Shown piece by piece: positions 1 to 7,088 of a stretch of DNA of 10,237 bases. Below the pieces are notes generated by a model that was not told the DNA's origin, did not search any database, and was given only the letters and a program-made list of their open reading frames with translations. Numbering within the stretch: position 1 is the stretch's first letter; every line of letters starts with the position of its first letter. The stretch covers positions 1-10,237 of the forward strand of contig JAGPKI010000047.1 of NCBI GenBank assembly GCA_018054005.1. Direction: 5' to 3'. The stretch comes from Caldisericia bacterium. GTDB lineage: Bacteria; Caldisericota; Caldisericia; UBA6126; JAGPKI01. Made by a program: the position numbers and the translations under genes.

Positions 1-78
1 GATATTGTTACTTTAACAATAGACAGATCAGGCAAAAAGATGGATGTGAAAGTACAACTTGGTGAGCTTAAAAGGTGA
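1..78 (+). CDS. C-terminal end of a probable HtrA/DegP-type serine protease (PDZ domain), 5' truncated
   Basis: The frame is open from base 1 to a TGA at 76-78 and gives 25 residues beginning DIVTLTIDRSGKK and ending in GELKR. The pattern 'D-[IV]-V-x-L-x-[IV]-x-R-x-G-K-x-x-x-x-x-V-x-L-G' is typical of the last beta strands of the C-terminal PDZ domain in trypsin-like HtrA/DegP/DegQ proteases, which degrade or refold misfolded envelope proteins. The catalytic domain lies outside the window, so protease identity is inferred from this tail alone; another PDZ protein (for example a site-2 protease or C-terminal processing protease) would look similar. The next gene begins 3 nt after the stop and its ribosome binding site lies inside this coding sequence, so the two are probably co-transcribed. 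Confidence 0.6.
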   Translation, partial: DIVTLTIDRSGKKMDVKVQLGELKR

Positions 79-81
79 TAA

Positions 82-999
82 TTGAATAATATCGTTATAA
101 AACCTATTATTAGCAAAGAAGATTACCTTACTTGCGAAGAAATACAAAGGGGACTATCTCCACTTAACGAAGTCGGGATAGTCCCTGCTTATTTAATGGA
201 GCTTTTAGCAGAAAATGGTGGTTTGACACTTGGTATTTACGTTGATAATAAACTTATTGGATTCAATTTCGCGCTTCCAGCATTTAATCCAGAAGATGGT
301 TATTACCTATTTAGCGATACTGCAGGTATTTATACAGCTTACCAAAAACAATCCTTAGGTTTTCGCCTAAAACAAGAACAATACAGAATAGCTCTTGAAA
401 GAGGAATAAAAAAAATTGTGTGGACTTATGATCCTCTTCTAGGAGTAAATGCAAATTTAAATATTAGAAAATTAGGTGGTATTATACGTAAATACTGTGT
501 TGAAGCATATAACGAACTACCAATAAGTACTGGTATAACCATTCCTGCTGACAGATTTTATTTAGAGTGGTTAATCAAAACTGAAAGAACTAGAAAAAGA
601 ATTGTAGATTTAAAAATACCACAAATAAAATTAAGAGAAAGACTATACTTTCAAAAAGCAAACGAAACTATTAGAATTCTTTATTCTGTAACCACAGGTG
701 GAATAAAACGAGCTTTGCTTTTTAGAGAGATATCAAATATTAACCTCAATTTACAAGGAGAGTCTATTGCTGTAGAAATTCCTTATGATTATAATGAAAT
801 GCGCAATGAAGTCCCTTTTTTAGCAAGAGATTGGAGATTAAAAACAAGAGAAATATTCGTTAGGTACATAAATGATTTAGATTATTATATTTCTGAATTC
901 TTTCAACTTGATGAAAATGATGAAATCAGAAATTTTTATCTTCTACGAAAGAAACGTAAAAGCAGTGAAGCATTTAAGGATTCTGGATCCTTATTTTAA
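82..999 (+). CDS. GNAT-superfamily predicted acetyltransferase (COG3375-like)
   Basis: This is a 305-residue protein of unknown substrate. Residues about 40-165 follow the pattern of the COG3375 'predicted GNAT superfamily acetyltransferase' group: GGLTLG (46-51), a central strand with IGFNFALPAF, the acetyl-CoA pyrophosphate-loop region YQKQSLGF (87-94), then IVWTYDPL (112-119), NLNIRKLGG (126-133) and PADRFYLEW (155-163). The last 140 residues are charged and poorly conserved. The start is TTG at 82, chosen because homologues begin close to the first beta strand and AAAGG (71-75) is suitably placed; the next in-frame ATG would remove part of the fold. It follows the protease end by 3 nt, which suggests translational coupling. 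The 3' end overlaps the 3' end of tyrS by 26 bp on the opposite strand. The family assignment is fairly secure; the acetylated substrate is unknown. Confidence 0.8.
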   Translation: MNNIVIKPIISKEDYLTCEEIQRGLSPLNEVGIVPAYLMELLAENGGLTLGIYVDNKLIGFNFALPAFNPEDGYYLFSDTAGIYTAYQKQSLGFRLKQEQYRIALERGIKKIVWTYDPLLGVNANLNIRKLGGIIRKYCVEAYNELPISTGITIPADRFYLEWLIKTERTRKRIVDLKIPQIKLRERLYFQKANETIRILYSVTTGGIKRALLFREISNINLNLQGESIAVEIPYDYNEMRNEVPFLARDWRLKTREIFVRYINDLDYYISEFFQLDENDEIRNFYLLRKKRKSSEAFKDSGSLF

Positions 1000-2170
1000 C
1001 GAATTTCCTCTTACCTAATTTTATTATCATATCATTTTTAACATTTAATGTGAAAAACGGGTCAGTTATTTTTTCTCCATTAACTTCTAATCCGCCCTGT
1101 AAAATCATTCTTTTTGCTTCGGACTTGCTCGGTGATAGATTGAGAACATTAATTAATTCAAAGGCTTTTATCTGTAAAGGTCCCTTGTAGATATACTCTT
1201 CTAATTCTGTTGGCAAACTATGTTTTCTGTGAACTTTAGTAAACATTTCTTCAGCTTTTTGGGAATCTTTTTCTGAGTGATATTTAGTAACGATTTCTTT
1301 TGCTAATTTCATTTTTAATTTCATAGGATTTTCAATTTTTAAACTTTCAGAAATTACAGAAAGTTTATTGTCATCATAACATAAAACTAATTTAAAATAG
1401 TCCAGAATTAAATTATCAGGAATTGACATAACTTTACCATACATTGTGATAGGGTCTTCAGTAATGCCAATATAATTACCATAAGATTTGCTCATCTTTA
1501 AAGAACCATCAGTTCCAACAAGAAGAGGTAAAGTGATTATTACCTGCTCTTCTTGACTAAAAAGAGTTTGCATTTCCCTTCCAAGCAATAAATTAAATTT
1601 TTGATCAGTGCCTCCAAGTTCTACATCTGCTCCTATCGCAACTGAATCATAAGCCTGTAGCAAAGGATATAAGAATTCATGCATATATATTGGAGTGTTT
1701 TGTTTATATCTCTTGGAGAAATCATCTCTCTCAATAATTCTTGCAATTGTGAAATTGGACATTATTTTAATTAATTCTGAAAGGTCTATCTTAGAAAGCC
1801 ATTCACTATTATATCTTATTTGAATTTTACTAACATCAAGAATTTTTGATACTTGTGATACATAAGTTTTAGCATTTTGTTCTATTTCTGCTTTACTTAA
1901 TGCTTTTCTAACCTTTGACCTTCCAGATGGATCTCCTATTAATGCTGTAAAATCACCAATTACAAATATTATTTCATGTCCGAGATCTTGAAAATCCTTT
2001 AGTTTTTCAAGAACAACAGCATGCCCTAAATGTAAGTCTGGAGCCGTAGGATCAGCCCCCAACTTTATTTTTAAGCTTTTTTTGGAAGATAATTTTTTTA
2101 ATAATTCTTCTTCGGTTACAAAATCGACTGTATTTTTTTTAATCTTATCTAATATCTCCTGCTTTTCCAT
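974..2170 (-). CDS. tyrS: Tyrosyl-tRNA synthetase
   Basis: The product is 398 residues long and charges tRNA-Tyr with tyrosine in the cytoplasm. It is a class I synthetase with the nucleotide-binding motif HLGH at residues 46-49 (in LGADPTAPDLHLGH) and the KMSKS loop at 224-228. Between them lie the tyrosine-site segments YPLLQAYDS and DVELGGTDQKFN. A C-terminal S4 RNA-binding domain occupies roughly 335-396 (SPSKSEAKRMILQGGLEVNG). Length and motifs match the TyrZ-like branch seen in Thermotoga and many Firmicutes. The ATG at 2170 is chosen over the longer open frame reaching 2236, because homologues begin here and because the longer start would lie upstream of the promoter at 2222-2250. The ribosome site is weak: AAAGGAAAG lies about 15 nt upstream. 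The short leader leaves no room for a T-box. The 3' end overlaps the acetyltransferase gene. Confidence 0.95.
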   Translation of the reverse strand: MEKQEILDKIKKNTVDFVTEEELLKKLSSKKSLKIKLGADPTAPDLHLGHAVVLEKLKDFQDLGHEIIFVIGDFTALIGDPSGRSKVRKALSKAEIEQNAKTYVSQVSKILDVSKIQIRYNSEWLSKIDLSELIKIMSNFTIARIIERDDFSKRYKQNTPIYMHEFLYPLLQAYDSVAIGADVELGGTDQKFNLLLGREMQTLFSQEEQVIITLPLLVGTDGSLKMSKSYGNYIGITEDPITMYGKVMSIPDNLILDYFKLVLCYDDNKLSVISESLKIENPMKLKMKLAKEIVTKYHSEKDSQKAEEMFTKVHRKHSLPTELEEYIYKGPLQIKAFELINVLNLSPSKSEAKRMILQGGLEVNGEKITDPFFTLNVKNDMIIKLGKRKFVKIRIQNP

Positions 2171-2221
2171 CAATCTACTAAACTTTCCTTTTTCTAAAAA
2201 AACCTTAATAATTAAGAGTTG

Positions 2222-2250
2222 ATTATAATAAATCAATAATTATGTATCAA
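2222..2250 (-). promoter_or_regulatory. Sigma-70-type promoter of tyrS
   Basis: Read on the minus strand, a -35 element TTGATA (2250-2245) is followed after exactly 17 nt by a perfect -10 element TATAAT (2227-2222). This implies a transcript start near 2215 and a leader of about 45 nt before the tyrS ATG at 2170. That is too short for a T-box or another known tRNA-responsive leader. Confidence 0.7.
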
Positions 2251-2287
2251 TGCTTAAGGATATCAAAAATATCTTAATACAAGTTTA

Positions 2288-2296
2288 TGTTATAAT
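2288..2296 (+). promoter_or_regulatory. Extended -10 promoter of the ABC exporter operon
   Basis: TGTTATAAT forms a TGn extended -10 element with a perfect TATAAT hexamer at 2291-2296. No good -35 element is visible 16-18 nt upstream, as is common for extended -10 promoters. The predicted transcript starts near 2303, with a leader of about 24 nt that carries the AGAAAGGA ribosome site (2311-2318) before the ATG at 2327. It diverges from the tyrS promoter about 40 bp away. Confidence 0.5.
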
Positions 2297-2326
2297 CAAA
2301 CATAGAATATAGAAAGGACAAAAAAT

Positions 2327-3112
2327 ATGATAAGAATAGATAATCTCATCAAACACTTTGGAAGAACAAAAGCACTTGACGGAATATCATTCAATGTAAA
2401 TAAAGGTGAACTATTTGGGCTTCTTGGTCCAAATGGAGCAGGTAAAACAACTACAGTTAGAATCATTTCGACTTTGATAATTCCAACCAAAGGTAAAGTT
2501 GAAGTAAATGGTTATGAGCTTCCGAAAAATGCCTCAATAATTAGAAATTTTATTGGATATGTCCCACAAGCATTATCAAGCGATGGATCACTAACTGGGT
2601 ATGAAAACCTTTTAATTTTTGCAAAACTCGTTGGTTTAAATAAGAGAGATAGGGAGAAGAAAATTAATGAACTTATTGATTTAATGGAATTAGGTGATTT
2701 TTCTCGTAAACTTGTAAGAGAATACTCTGGAGGAATGGTAAGAAAATTAGAAATAGCACAGGCACTTTTGCATAATCCTGAAATCCTTTTGCTTGATGAA
2801 CCGACAGTGGGGCTTGACCCAGTATCGAGGCGTTCGGTGTGGTATGTATTGTTAACTTTGCAAAAACAATATGAAACAACTATTTTATTGACTACTCATT
2901 ATATGGAAGAGGCAGAAGCATTATGTGAAAGAATTGCCATAATGGACCACGGGAAAATTGTTACTATTGGTACGCCACAGGAAATAATGAAGCAAACAGG
3001 TGCAAAAAGCCTTGAAAACGCATTTATTGTACTTACAGGACATAGCGTAGATGAGGGAGGGAATTTTTATGAGCTTAGAAGAGTCCGAAAAACGGCAAGA
3101 AGGTTACAATAA
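2327..3112 (+). CDS. ABC-2 type exporter ATP-binding subunit (DrrA/CcmA-like)
   Basis: A 261-residue nucleotide-binding subunit that powers the adjacent membrane permease. All ATPase motifs are present: Walker A GPNGAGKTT (34-42), Q-loop glutamine in VPQ (81), signature YSGGM (133-137; family consensus LSGGM), Walker B ILLLDEP (153-159) and H-loop histidine in TTHYMEEAE (191). The order and wording match the daunorubicin-resistance DrrA / COG1131 family, which exports drugs, lipids or polysaccharides. Unlike longer DrrA proteins it lacks the extended C-terminal domain: after the short 'SLENAFIVLTG' segment, which matches the family's usual ending, there is only a basic tail of about 25 residues. 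That tail lies partly over the start of the permease gene. The start ATG is preceded by AGAAAGGA at a spacing of 8 nt. Substrate cannot be inferred. Confidence 0.9.
   Translation: MIRIDNLIKHFGRTKALDGISFNVNKGELFGLLGPNGAGKTTTVRIISTLIIPTKGKVEVNGYELPKNASIIRNFIGYVPQALSSDGSLTGYENLLIFAKLVGLNKRDREKKINELIDLMELGDFSRKLVREYSGGMVRKLEIAQALLHNPEILLLDEPTVGLDPVSRRSVWYVLLTLQKQYETTILLTTHYMEEAEALCERIAIMDHGKIVTIGTPQEIMKQTGAKSLENAFIVLTGHSVDEGGNFYELRRVRKTARRLQ
3053..3061 (+). promoter_or_regulatory. Ribosome binding site that fixes the permease start
   Basis: The strong Shine-Dalgarno sequence GAGGGAGGG lies 7 nt before the ATG at 3069. It overlaps the alternative in-frame ATG at 3051, which has no ribosome site of its own at a sensible distance, so 3069 is preferred. 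Confidence 0.7.
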
Positions 3113-3893
3113 AAGCTTGTCTTCAAAAATAAAGAAATGGATTAACGATTCATTAACTTTAGGTGAAATGGAAGCAAGAAGGTTGCGTCATGATCCAACT
3201 GAGTTATTTACAAGAGCAGTTCAGCCAGTTTTATGGTTGCTTGTTTTTGGAGAAACATTTACAAGAATTAAAGCAATTCCTACAGGTGGTGTTCCCTACA
3301 TTGCATTTATGACACCCGGAATACTTTCACAGTCAGTTTTATTTATTTCAATCTTTTATGGTTTAGCACTTATTTGGGATAGAGATCAGGGAATAATTCA
3401 GAAGTTTTTAGCACTTCCTGTCCCAAGGAGTGCATTTGTTGTTGGAAGGACAATGGGTGCAGCTGTAAGAGGTCTGAGCCAGGCTGTAATAATTTTACTT
3501 TTGGCACTAATTTTAAAAGTCGATATAAGATGGAGCATATTCAGCGTATTAGGAACAATATTTGTTGTTGTACTTGAATCTGCATTTTTTAGCTGTTTTT
3601 CAATGATTCTGGCTTCGTTAATGAGAACAAGAGAAAGATTTATGGGTATAGGGCAGGTGTTAACGATGCCGCTTTTCTTTGCTTCAAGTGCAATTTACCC
3701 TATTTCTATAATGCCGAAGTGGCTTCAAGTTGTTGCAGTTGCCAATCCTCTGAGCTATGTAGTGGAGATATTGAGATCTATCTTAATAACTGGAGTTTAC
3801 GATAATATGCTATTACATCTTGGATTATTAATAGTAATGATATTGGTAGCAATAATAATAGCAACTTTACTTTATCCACGTCTTGCAAGTTAA
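3069..3893 (+). CDS. ABC-2 type exporter permease (DrrB-like)
   Basis: A 274-residue integral membrane protein, the transmembrane partner of the preceding ATPase. Hydrophobic segments lie at about 49-63, 78-101, 136-150, 156-183, 194-214 and 248-270, giving the six-helix layout of the ABC-2 family (PF01061/COG0842). A basic amphipathic N-terminus precedes helix 1 (EARRLRHDP, residues 35-43), as in DrrB proteins. Conserved family segments are visible: the YIAFMTPGI stretch entering helix 2, REKxLxLPV-like KFLALPVPR (112-120) and ANPLSYVVEILR (225-236). Translation starts inside the ATPase gene (44-bp overlap), so the two subunits are very likely translationally coupled and made in a fixed ratio. 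Family placement is confident; the exported substrate is unknown. A weak stem with a T-run follows at 3903-3960. Confidence 0.9.
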   Translation: MSLEESEKRQEGYNKSLSSKIKKWINDSLTLGEMEARRLRHDPTELFTRAVQPVLWLLVFGETFTRIKAIPTGGVPYIAFMTPGILSQSVLFISIFYGLALIWDRDQGIIQKFLALPVPRSAFVVGRTMGAAVRGLSQAVIILLLALILKVDIRWSIFSVLGTIFVVVLESAFFSCFSMILASLMRTRERFMGIGQVLTMPLFFASSAIYPISIMPKWLQVVAVANPLSYVVEILRSILITGVYDNMLLHLGLLIVMILVAIIIATLLYPRLAS

Positions 3894-3902
3894 GCGTAAA
3901 AT

Positions 3903-3960
3903 CTCTTTTAATAATATGATTCTTAGTATATAATTTGCAAGTATGTTTATAAGAGTTTTT
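3903..3960 (+). terminator. Weak possible terminator after the ABC exporter
   Basis: CTCTT (3903-3907) can pair with AAGAG (3951-3955), extended by TAA/TTA across one mismatch, and is followed at once by TTTTT (3956-3960) and ATT. The loop is about 35 nt and the stem is short, so this is a tentative call. No better stem with a T-run lies between the permease and hutU. Confidence 0.25.
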
Positions 3961-4046
3961 ATTAAAAAGTTACTAATAGCAAAGAAGGGGTTAAAGTATG
4001 GATTAAGATATATTTTACTGAAATATTAAGTTAAGTTAATATGTAG

Positions 4047-4055
4047 TGATATAAT
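4047..4055 (+). promoter_or_regulatory. Probable promoter of the hutU-oxoamine synthase-lgt operon
   Basis: TGATATAAT is an extended -10 element (TGn plus TATAAT at 4050-4055). A poor -35 match, TTAAGT, lies 18 nt upstream at 4026-4031. The surroundings are TA-rich (a second TATAAT lies at 4061-4066), so the exact start is uncertain. A start near 4062 would leave a leader of about 170 nt before hutU. Confidence 0.45.
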
Positions 4056-4097
4056 ATATATATAATAAATGATAAAAATTGAAAGGAACAAAATAAT

Positions 4098-4216
4098 ATT
4101 GTTTTGAGATTTGTAAAAAAAAGAAACGAAATCAAAAATTTTAAAAAAGGATCAGTTACACAAAAGATATTAAAAGTATTCTAACATTAACTTTGTCAGT
4201 AGCTGTATTCTTTTAA
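4098..4216 (+). pseudogene. Frameshifted remnant resembling the N-terminus of an exported protein
   Basis: From 4098 the frame reads IVLRFVKKRNEIKNF and continues to KILKVF, then stops at TAA 4182-4184. From 4184 a different frame reads TLTLSVAVFF and stops at 4214-4216. Adding a single T at 4182 joins the two as KILKVF-L-TLTLSVAVFF, a lysine-rich stretch followed by a hydrophobic core, which is the shape of a signal peptide. GAAAGGA (4081-4087) sits 10 nt before the ATT at 4098, where a single base change would give ATG. It ends exactly at the hutU ribosome site. This could be the stump of a lost secretory gene, or a chance pattern in AT-rich DNA; no homologue is recognised. Confidence 0.3.
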
Positions 4217-4230
4217 AGGAGATATGAAAA

Positions 4231-5883
4231 ATGATGCATAATATAAAAGCCTATAGAGGTAATGTTTTAAATTGTAAAAGTTGGCTGCAAGAAGCAGCAT
4301 TAAGGATGCTTATGAACAATTTAGACCCTGAAGTTGCTGAAGATCCAGAAAACTTAATTGTATATGGTGGAACTGGTAAAGCTGCGAGAAACTGGGATTG
4401 TTACTATAAAATTGTAGAAAGTCTAAAAGAGCTTGAAAATTATGAAACTTTACTTATACAATCAGGCAAACCTGTAGCTATTTTTGAAACAAGTATAGAT
4501 GCACCAAGAGTGCTGATTAGTAATTCCATGCTTGTTCCAGCTTGGGCAAATTGGGATGAATTTCGGAGGCTCGAGAGTTTAGGGCTTACAATGTATGGAC
4601 AGATGACTGCTGGAAGTTGGATTTATATTGGTTCACAAGGTATTCTTCAAGGTACATTTGAAACACTCGCATCTTTATCTGAAAAATATTTTAATGGAAG
4701 CTTAAAAGGTAAATTTGTTTTAACTGCAGGACTCGGTGGTATGGGAGGTGCCCAACCTCTTGCTGTTACAATGAATGATGGAATATGTTTAGTTGTAGAA
4801 GTTGATCCAAAAAGAGCCAAAAGGAGACTTGATATAGGATATGTTGACGAACTCTCAACAAATCTTGATGATGCTCTTTTAAAAATAGAACAGGCAAAGA
4901 AGGATAAGAAACCCCTTTCAATTGGCTTAATTGGGAATGCCGCTGATATTATCCCAGAAATTGTAAGACGAGAAATTGTTCCGGATGTTGTAACTGATCA
5001 AACATCTGCTCATGATACACTTAATGGATATGTACCAAATGGTATTTCGTTAGAAGGAGCACTAAAATTAAGAGTAGAAAACCCTAAAGAATATATTAAA
5101 AGAGCATTAGATTCTATTGCAATACATGTTAAAGCTATGCTTGAACTAAAAAAAGCAGGTAGTATTGTTTTTGAATATGGAAACAATATAAGAGCACAGG
5201 CAAAATCAAATGGTGTTACTAATGCATTTGATATACCTGGTTTTGTACCAGAATTTATTAGACCTTTATTTTGTGAAGGAAAAGGACCTTTTAGATGGGT
5301 TGCTCTATCAGGAGATCCAAACGATATTTACACTACCGACAAAACATTGCTTGAACTATTCCCACAAAACTTACATTTAAAAACTTGGATTGAAAAAGCT
5401 CAAAAAATGGTTAACTTTCAAGGTCTACCTGCAAGAATTTGCTGGTTAGGTTTAGGGGAACGGGCAGAGTTTGGTCTTAAAATAAATGAATTAGTTAATA
5501 ATGGAACAATAAGTTGTCCTATTGTTATAGGAAGAGATCATCTTGATTCTGGGTCAGTAGCTTCTCCTTATAGAGAGACTGAAGCAATGAAAGATGGCTC
5601 TGATGCTATAGCAGACTGGCCTATACTTAATGCATTACTTAATGCAGTAAGTGGAGCGACCTGGATTTCAGTTCATCATGGAGGAGGTGTAGGGATTGGG
5701 AATTCAATACATGCAGGAATGGTTGTCGTAGCAGATGGTTCATCAAGACAAGAAGAACACTTGAGAAAAGTTCTGACAACCGATCCTGGAATAGGTGTAG
5801 CGAGACATGCAGATGCAGATTATGAAATCGCTATAAAAAAGGCTAAAGAAAAAAATTTAAAACTACCAATGATAGGAGAGTAA
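4231..5883 (+). CDS. hutU: Urocanate hydratase (urocanase)
   Basis: A 550-residue enzyme of the usual family length (about 550-560). It converts urocanate to 4-imidazolone-5-propanoate using tightly bound NAD+ as an electrophile, the second step of histidine degradation, in the cytoplasm. Seen directly: the N-terminal motif YGGTGKAARNW, the NAD-binding glycine-rich loop GLGGMGGAQ (167-175), the urocanase signature FQGLPARICW (396-405) with the catalytic-site cysteine at 404, and the C-terminal HHGGGVGIGNSIHAG motif. The sequence appears complete and intact. The ATG at 4231 is chosen because GGAG (4218-4221) is 9 nt upstream; the ATG at 4224 is too close and leads to a 5-codon dead end. The next gene starts 5 nt downstream. 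No hutH, hutI or hutG lies in the window, so either they are elsewhere or the cell uses imported urocanate. Confidence 0.97.
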   Translation: MMHNIKAYRGNVLNCKSWLQEAALRMLMNNLDPEVAEDPENLIVYGGTGKAARNWDCYYKIVESLKELENYETLLIQSGKPVAIFETSIDAPRVLISNSMLVPAWANWDEFRRLESLGLTMYGQMTAGSWIYIGSQGILQGTFETLASLSEKYFNGSLKGKFVLTAGLGGMGGAQPLAVTMNDGICLVVEVDPKRAKRRLDIGYVDELSTNLDDALLKIEQAKKDKKPLSIGLIGNAADIIPEIVRREIVPDVVTDQTSAHDTLNGYVPNGISLEGALKLRVENPKEYIKRALDSIAIHVKAMLELKKAGSIVFEYGNNIRAQAKSNGVTNAFDIPGFVPEFIRPLFCEGKGPFRWVALSGDPNDIYTTDKTLLELFPQNLHLKTWIEKAQKMVNFQGLPARICWLGLGERAEFGLKINELVNNGTISCPIVIGRDHLDSGSVASPYRETEAMKDGSDAIADWPILNALLNAVSGATWISVHHGGGVGIGNSIHAGMVVVADGSSRQEEHLRKVLTTDPGIGVARHADADYEIAIKKAKEKNLKLPMIGE

Positions 5884-5888
5884 TTTAG

Positions 5889-7076
5889 GTGGAAAACTTC
5901 CTGAAAAAATTAAATGAATTTAATCAACGATGTGAAGACATTAAAAATGCAAATTTATATTTTTATCTTAGAAGTATAGAAAGTATTGAGGAACCATATG
6001 TAATCGTAAATGGCAGAAAAATGCTTATGCTTGCAAGCTATAGCTATTTAAGTCTCATAGGTCATCCATTAATAAATCAGTATGCAATCGATGCAATTAA
6101 TAAATATGGTACAGGAACACACGGAGTAAGGATACTTGCTGGAACGGAAAAAATACATGAAGAGCTTGAAGAAACTATTGCTTCATTCAAAAATAGAGAA
6201 GCTTGTGTAGTCTTTTCAAGTGGATATGTAACAAATCTAACTTCAATCTCAACTCTTTTTGGAAGAGGGGATGTGGTAATTTGTGATAAGCTTGATCATG
6301 CAAGTATAGTTGATGGTTGTCGTCTCTCAGGAGCAGCATTTTTACGATTTAATCATAATGATTTAAAGGACCTTGAAAGGAAACTACAAAATACATCTAC
6401 TAATAGAACTAGAGTCGTTATAGTGGATGCAGTTTATAGTATGGATGGAGATATTTCTCCAATCCCAGAAATACTTGATTTAGTGAGAAAATACAATGCT
6501 TTACTTATGGTTGATGAAGCTCATTCACTTGGTGTATTAGGGAAAAATGGTAAAGGAGTCGAAGAATACTTTGGCTTAAATAACGATATAGATATACTTA
6601 TGGGTACTTTAAGTAAAACTATTCCTTCTGTAGGTGGTTATATTGCTGGAAGCAAAATTCTCGTAAATTATTTAAAACATAATGCAAGAGCTTTTGTTTT
6701 CTCTGCAGCTTTACCTCCAGCTGCTTGTGGTGCAGCAATAGCTTCATTTAAAGTAATTGAAGAAGAAAAATGGCGTATAGAAAAGCTATCTAAAAACATT
6801 AATCATTTTCTTGATGAACTTAAAAAAGCTGGATTCAATACCCTGAATTCTCAAACAGCAATTGTTCCATTAATAATAGGTGAAGAGGAGAAAACTTTGA
6901 AAGTTACTCGATTTATGCAGGATAGAGATATATTTGTTCTTCCTGTCCTACACCCAGCTGTACCAATAAATACTTCACGTCTTCGAATGAATGTAACAGC
7001 TTCTATGGATAAAGAGCATATTGATTTTGTAGTTGATGCACTAAAAGAAGCTGACAAATTATTTAAAATTACATAG
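5889..7076 (+). CDS. Alpha-oxoamine synthase (KBL/BioF family, PLP-dependent)
   Basis: A 395-residue fold-type I PLP enzyme of the alpha-oxoamine synthase family, which condenses an amino acid with an acyl-CoA and releases CO2. Visible family elements: the substrate/CoA segment YGTGTHGVRILAGT (73-86), FSSGYVTN (109-116) and DKLDHAS (133-139) with the PLP-stacking histidine at 137, DAVYSMDGD, DEAHSLGVLG with aspartate 209 and histidine 212, and GTLSKTIPSVGG with the Schiff-base lysine at 243. Length fits the family. Glycine C-acetyltransferase (Kbl, 2-amino-3-ketobutyrate formation) and 8-amino-7-oxononanoate synthase (BioF) are the main candidates; the 'GVR-I-x-AGT' wording looks slightly nearer Kbl, but no tdh or bio genes adjoin it, so no symbol is given. 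GTG start 5 nt after hutU, with AGGAG (5874-5878) inside the hutU end. Confidence 0.88.
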   Translation: MENFLKKLNEFNQRCEDIKNANLYFYLRSIESIEEPYVIVNGRKMLMLASYSYLSLIGHPLINQYAIDAINKYGTGTHGVRILAGTEKIHEELEETIASFKNREACVVFSSGYVTNLTSISTLFGRGDVVICDKLDHASIVDGCRLSGAAFLRFNHNDLKDLERKLQNTSTNRTRVVIVDAVYSMDGDISPIPEILDLVRKYNALLMVDEAHSLGVLGKNGKGVEEYFGLNNDIDILMGTLSKTIPSVGGYIAGSKILVNYLKHNARAFVFSAALPPAACGAAIASFKVIEEEKWRIEKLSKNINHFLDELKKAGFNTLNSQTAIVPLIIGEEEKTLKVTRFMQDRDIFVLPVLHPAVPINTSRLRMNVTASMDKEHIDFVVDALKEADKLFKIT

Positions 7077-7083
7077 GGAGGAT
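7075..7083 (+). promoter_or_regulatory. Strong ribosome binding site for lgt
   Basis: AGGGAGGAT overlaps the stop codon of the preceding synthase gene (TAG 7074-7076). Its GGAGGA core sits 6 nt before the GTG at 7089, supporting that non-ATG start and translation coupled to the upstream gene. Confidence 0.75.
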
Positions 7084-7088
7084 AAAAA

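Larger units (their letters stand above)
3894..4230 (+). other. 337-bp intergenic leader region before hutU
   Basis: No complete gene is visible. In order it holds a weak stem plus T-run (3903-3960), an extended -10 promoter element (4047-4055), a GAAAGGA motif (4081-4087), a frameshifted coding remnant (about 4098-4216) and the hutU ribosome site (4216-4222). If the promoter call is right, the hutU transcript carries a leader of about 170 nt. Confidence 0.6.

Noticed and set aside
2171..2215. T-box or other tRNA-sensing leader before tyrS
   Set aside because: The predicted leader is about 45 nt and shows no T-box sequence or antiterminator/terminator pair.
2171..2236. Upstream extension of tyrS by 22 codons to an ATG at 2236
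   Set aside because: The extension overlaps the TTGATA-N17-TATAAT promoter and would start upstream of the predicted transcript start. Homologues begin near the ATG at 2170.
2296..2490. Minus-strand open frame opposite the ABC ATPase start
   Set aside because: It lies antisense to Walker A coding sequence, has no ribosome site or family resemblance, and is explained by the codon pattern of the real gene. The same applies to minus-strand frames at 2673-2879 and 6851-7057.
4224..4241. Five-codon frame ATG AAA AAT GAT GCA TAA overlapping the hutU start
   Set aside because: The ATG sits only 2-3 nt after GGAG, too close for initiation, and the peptide is too short to support as a regulatory leader.
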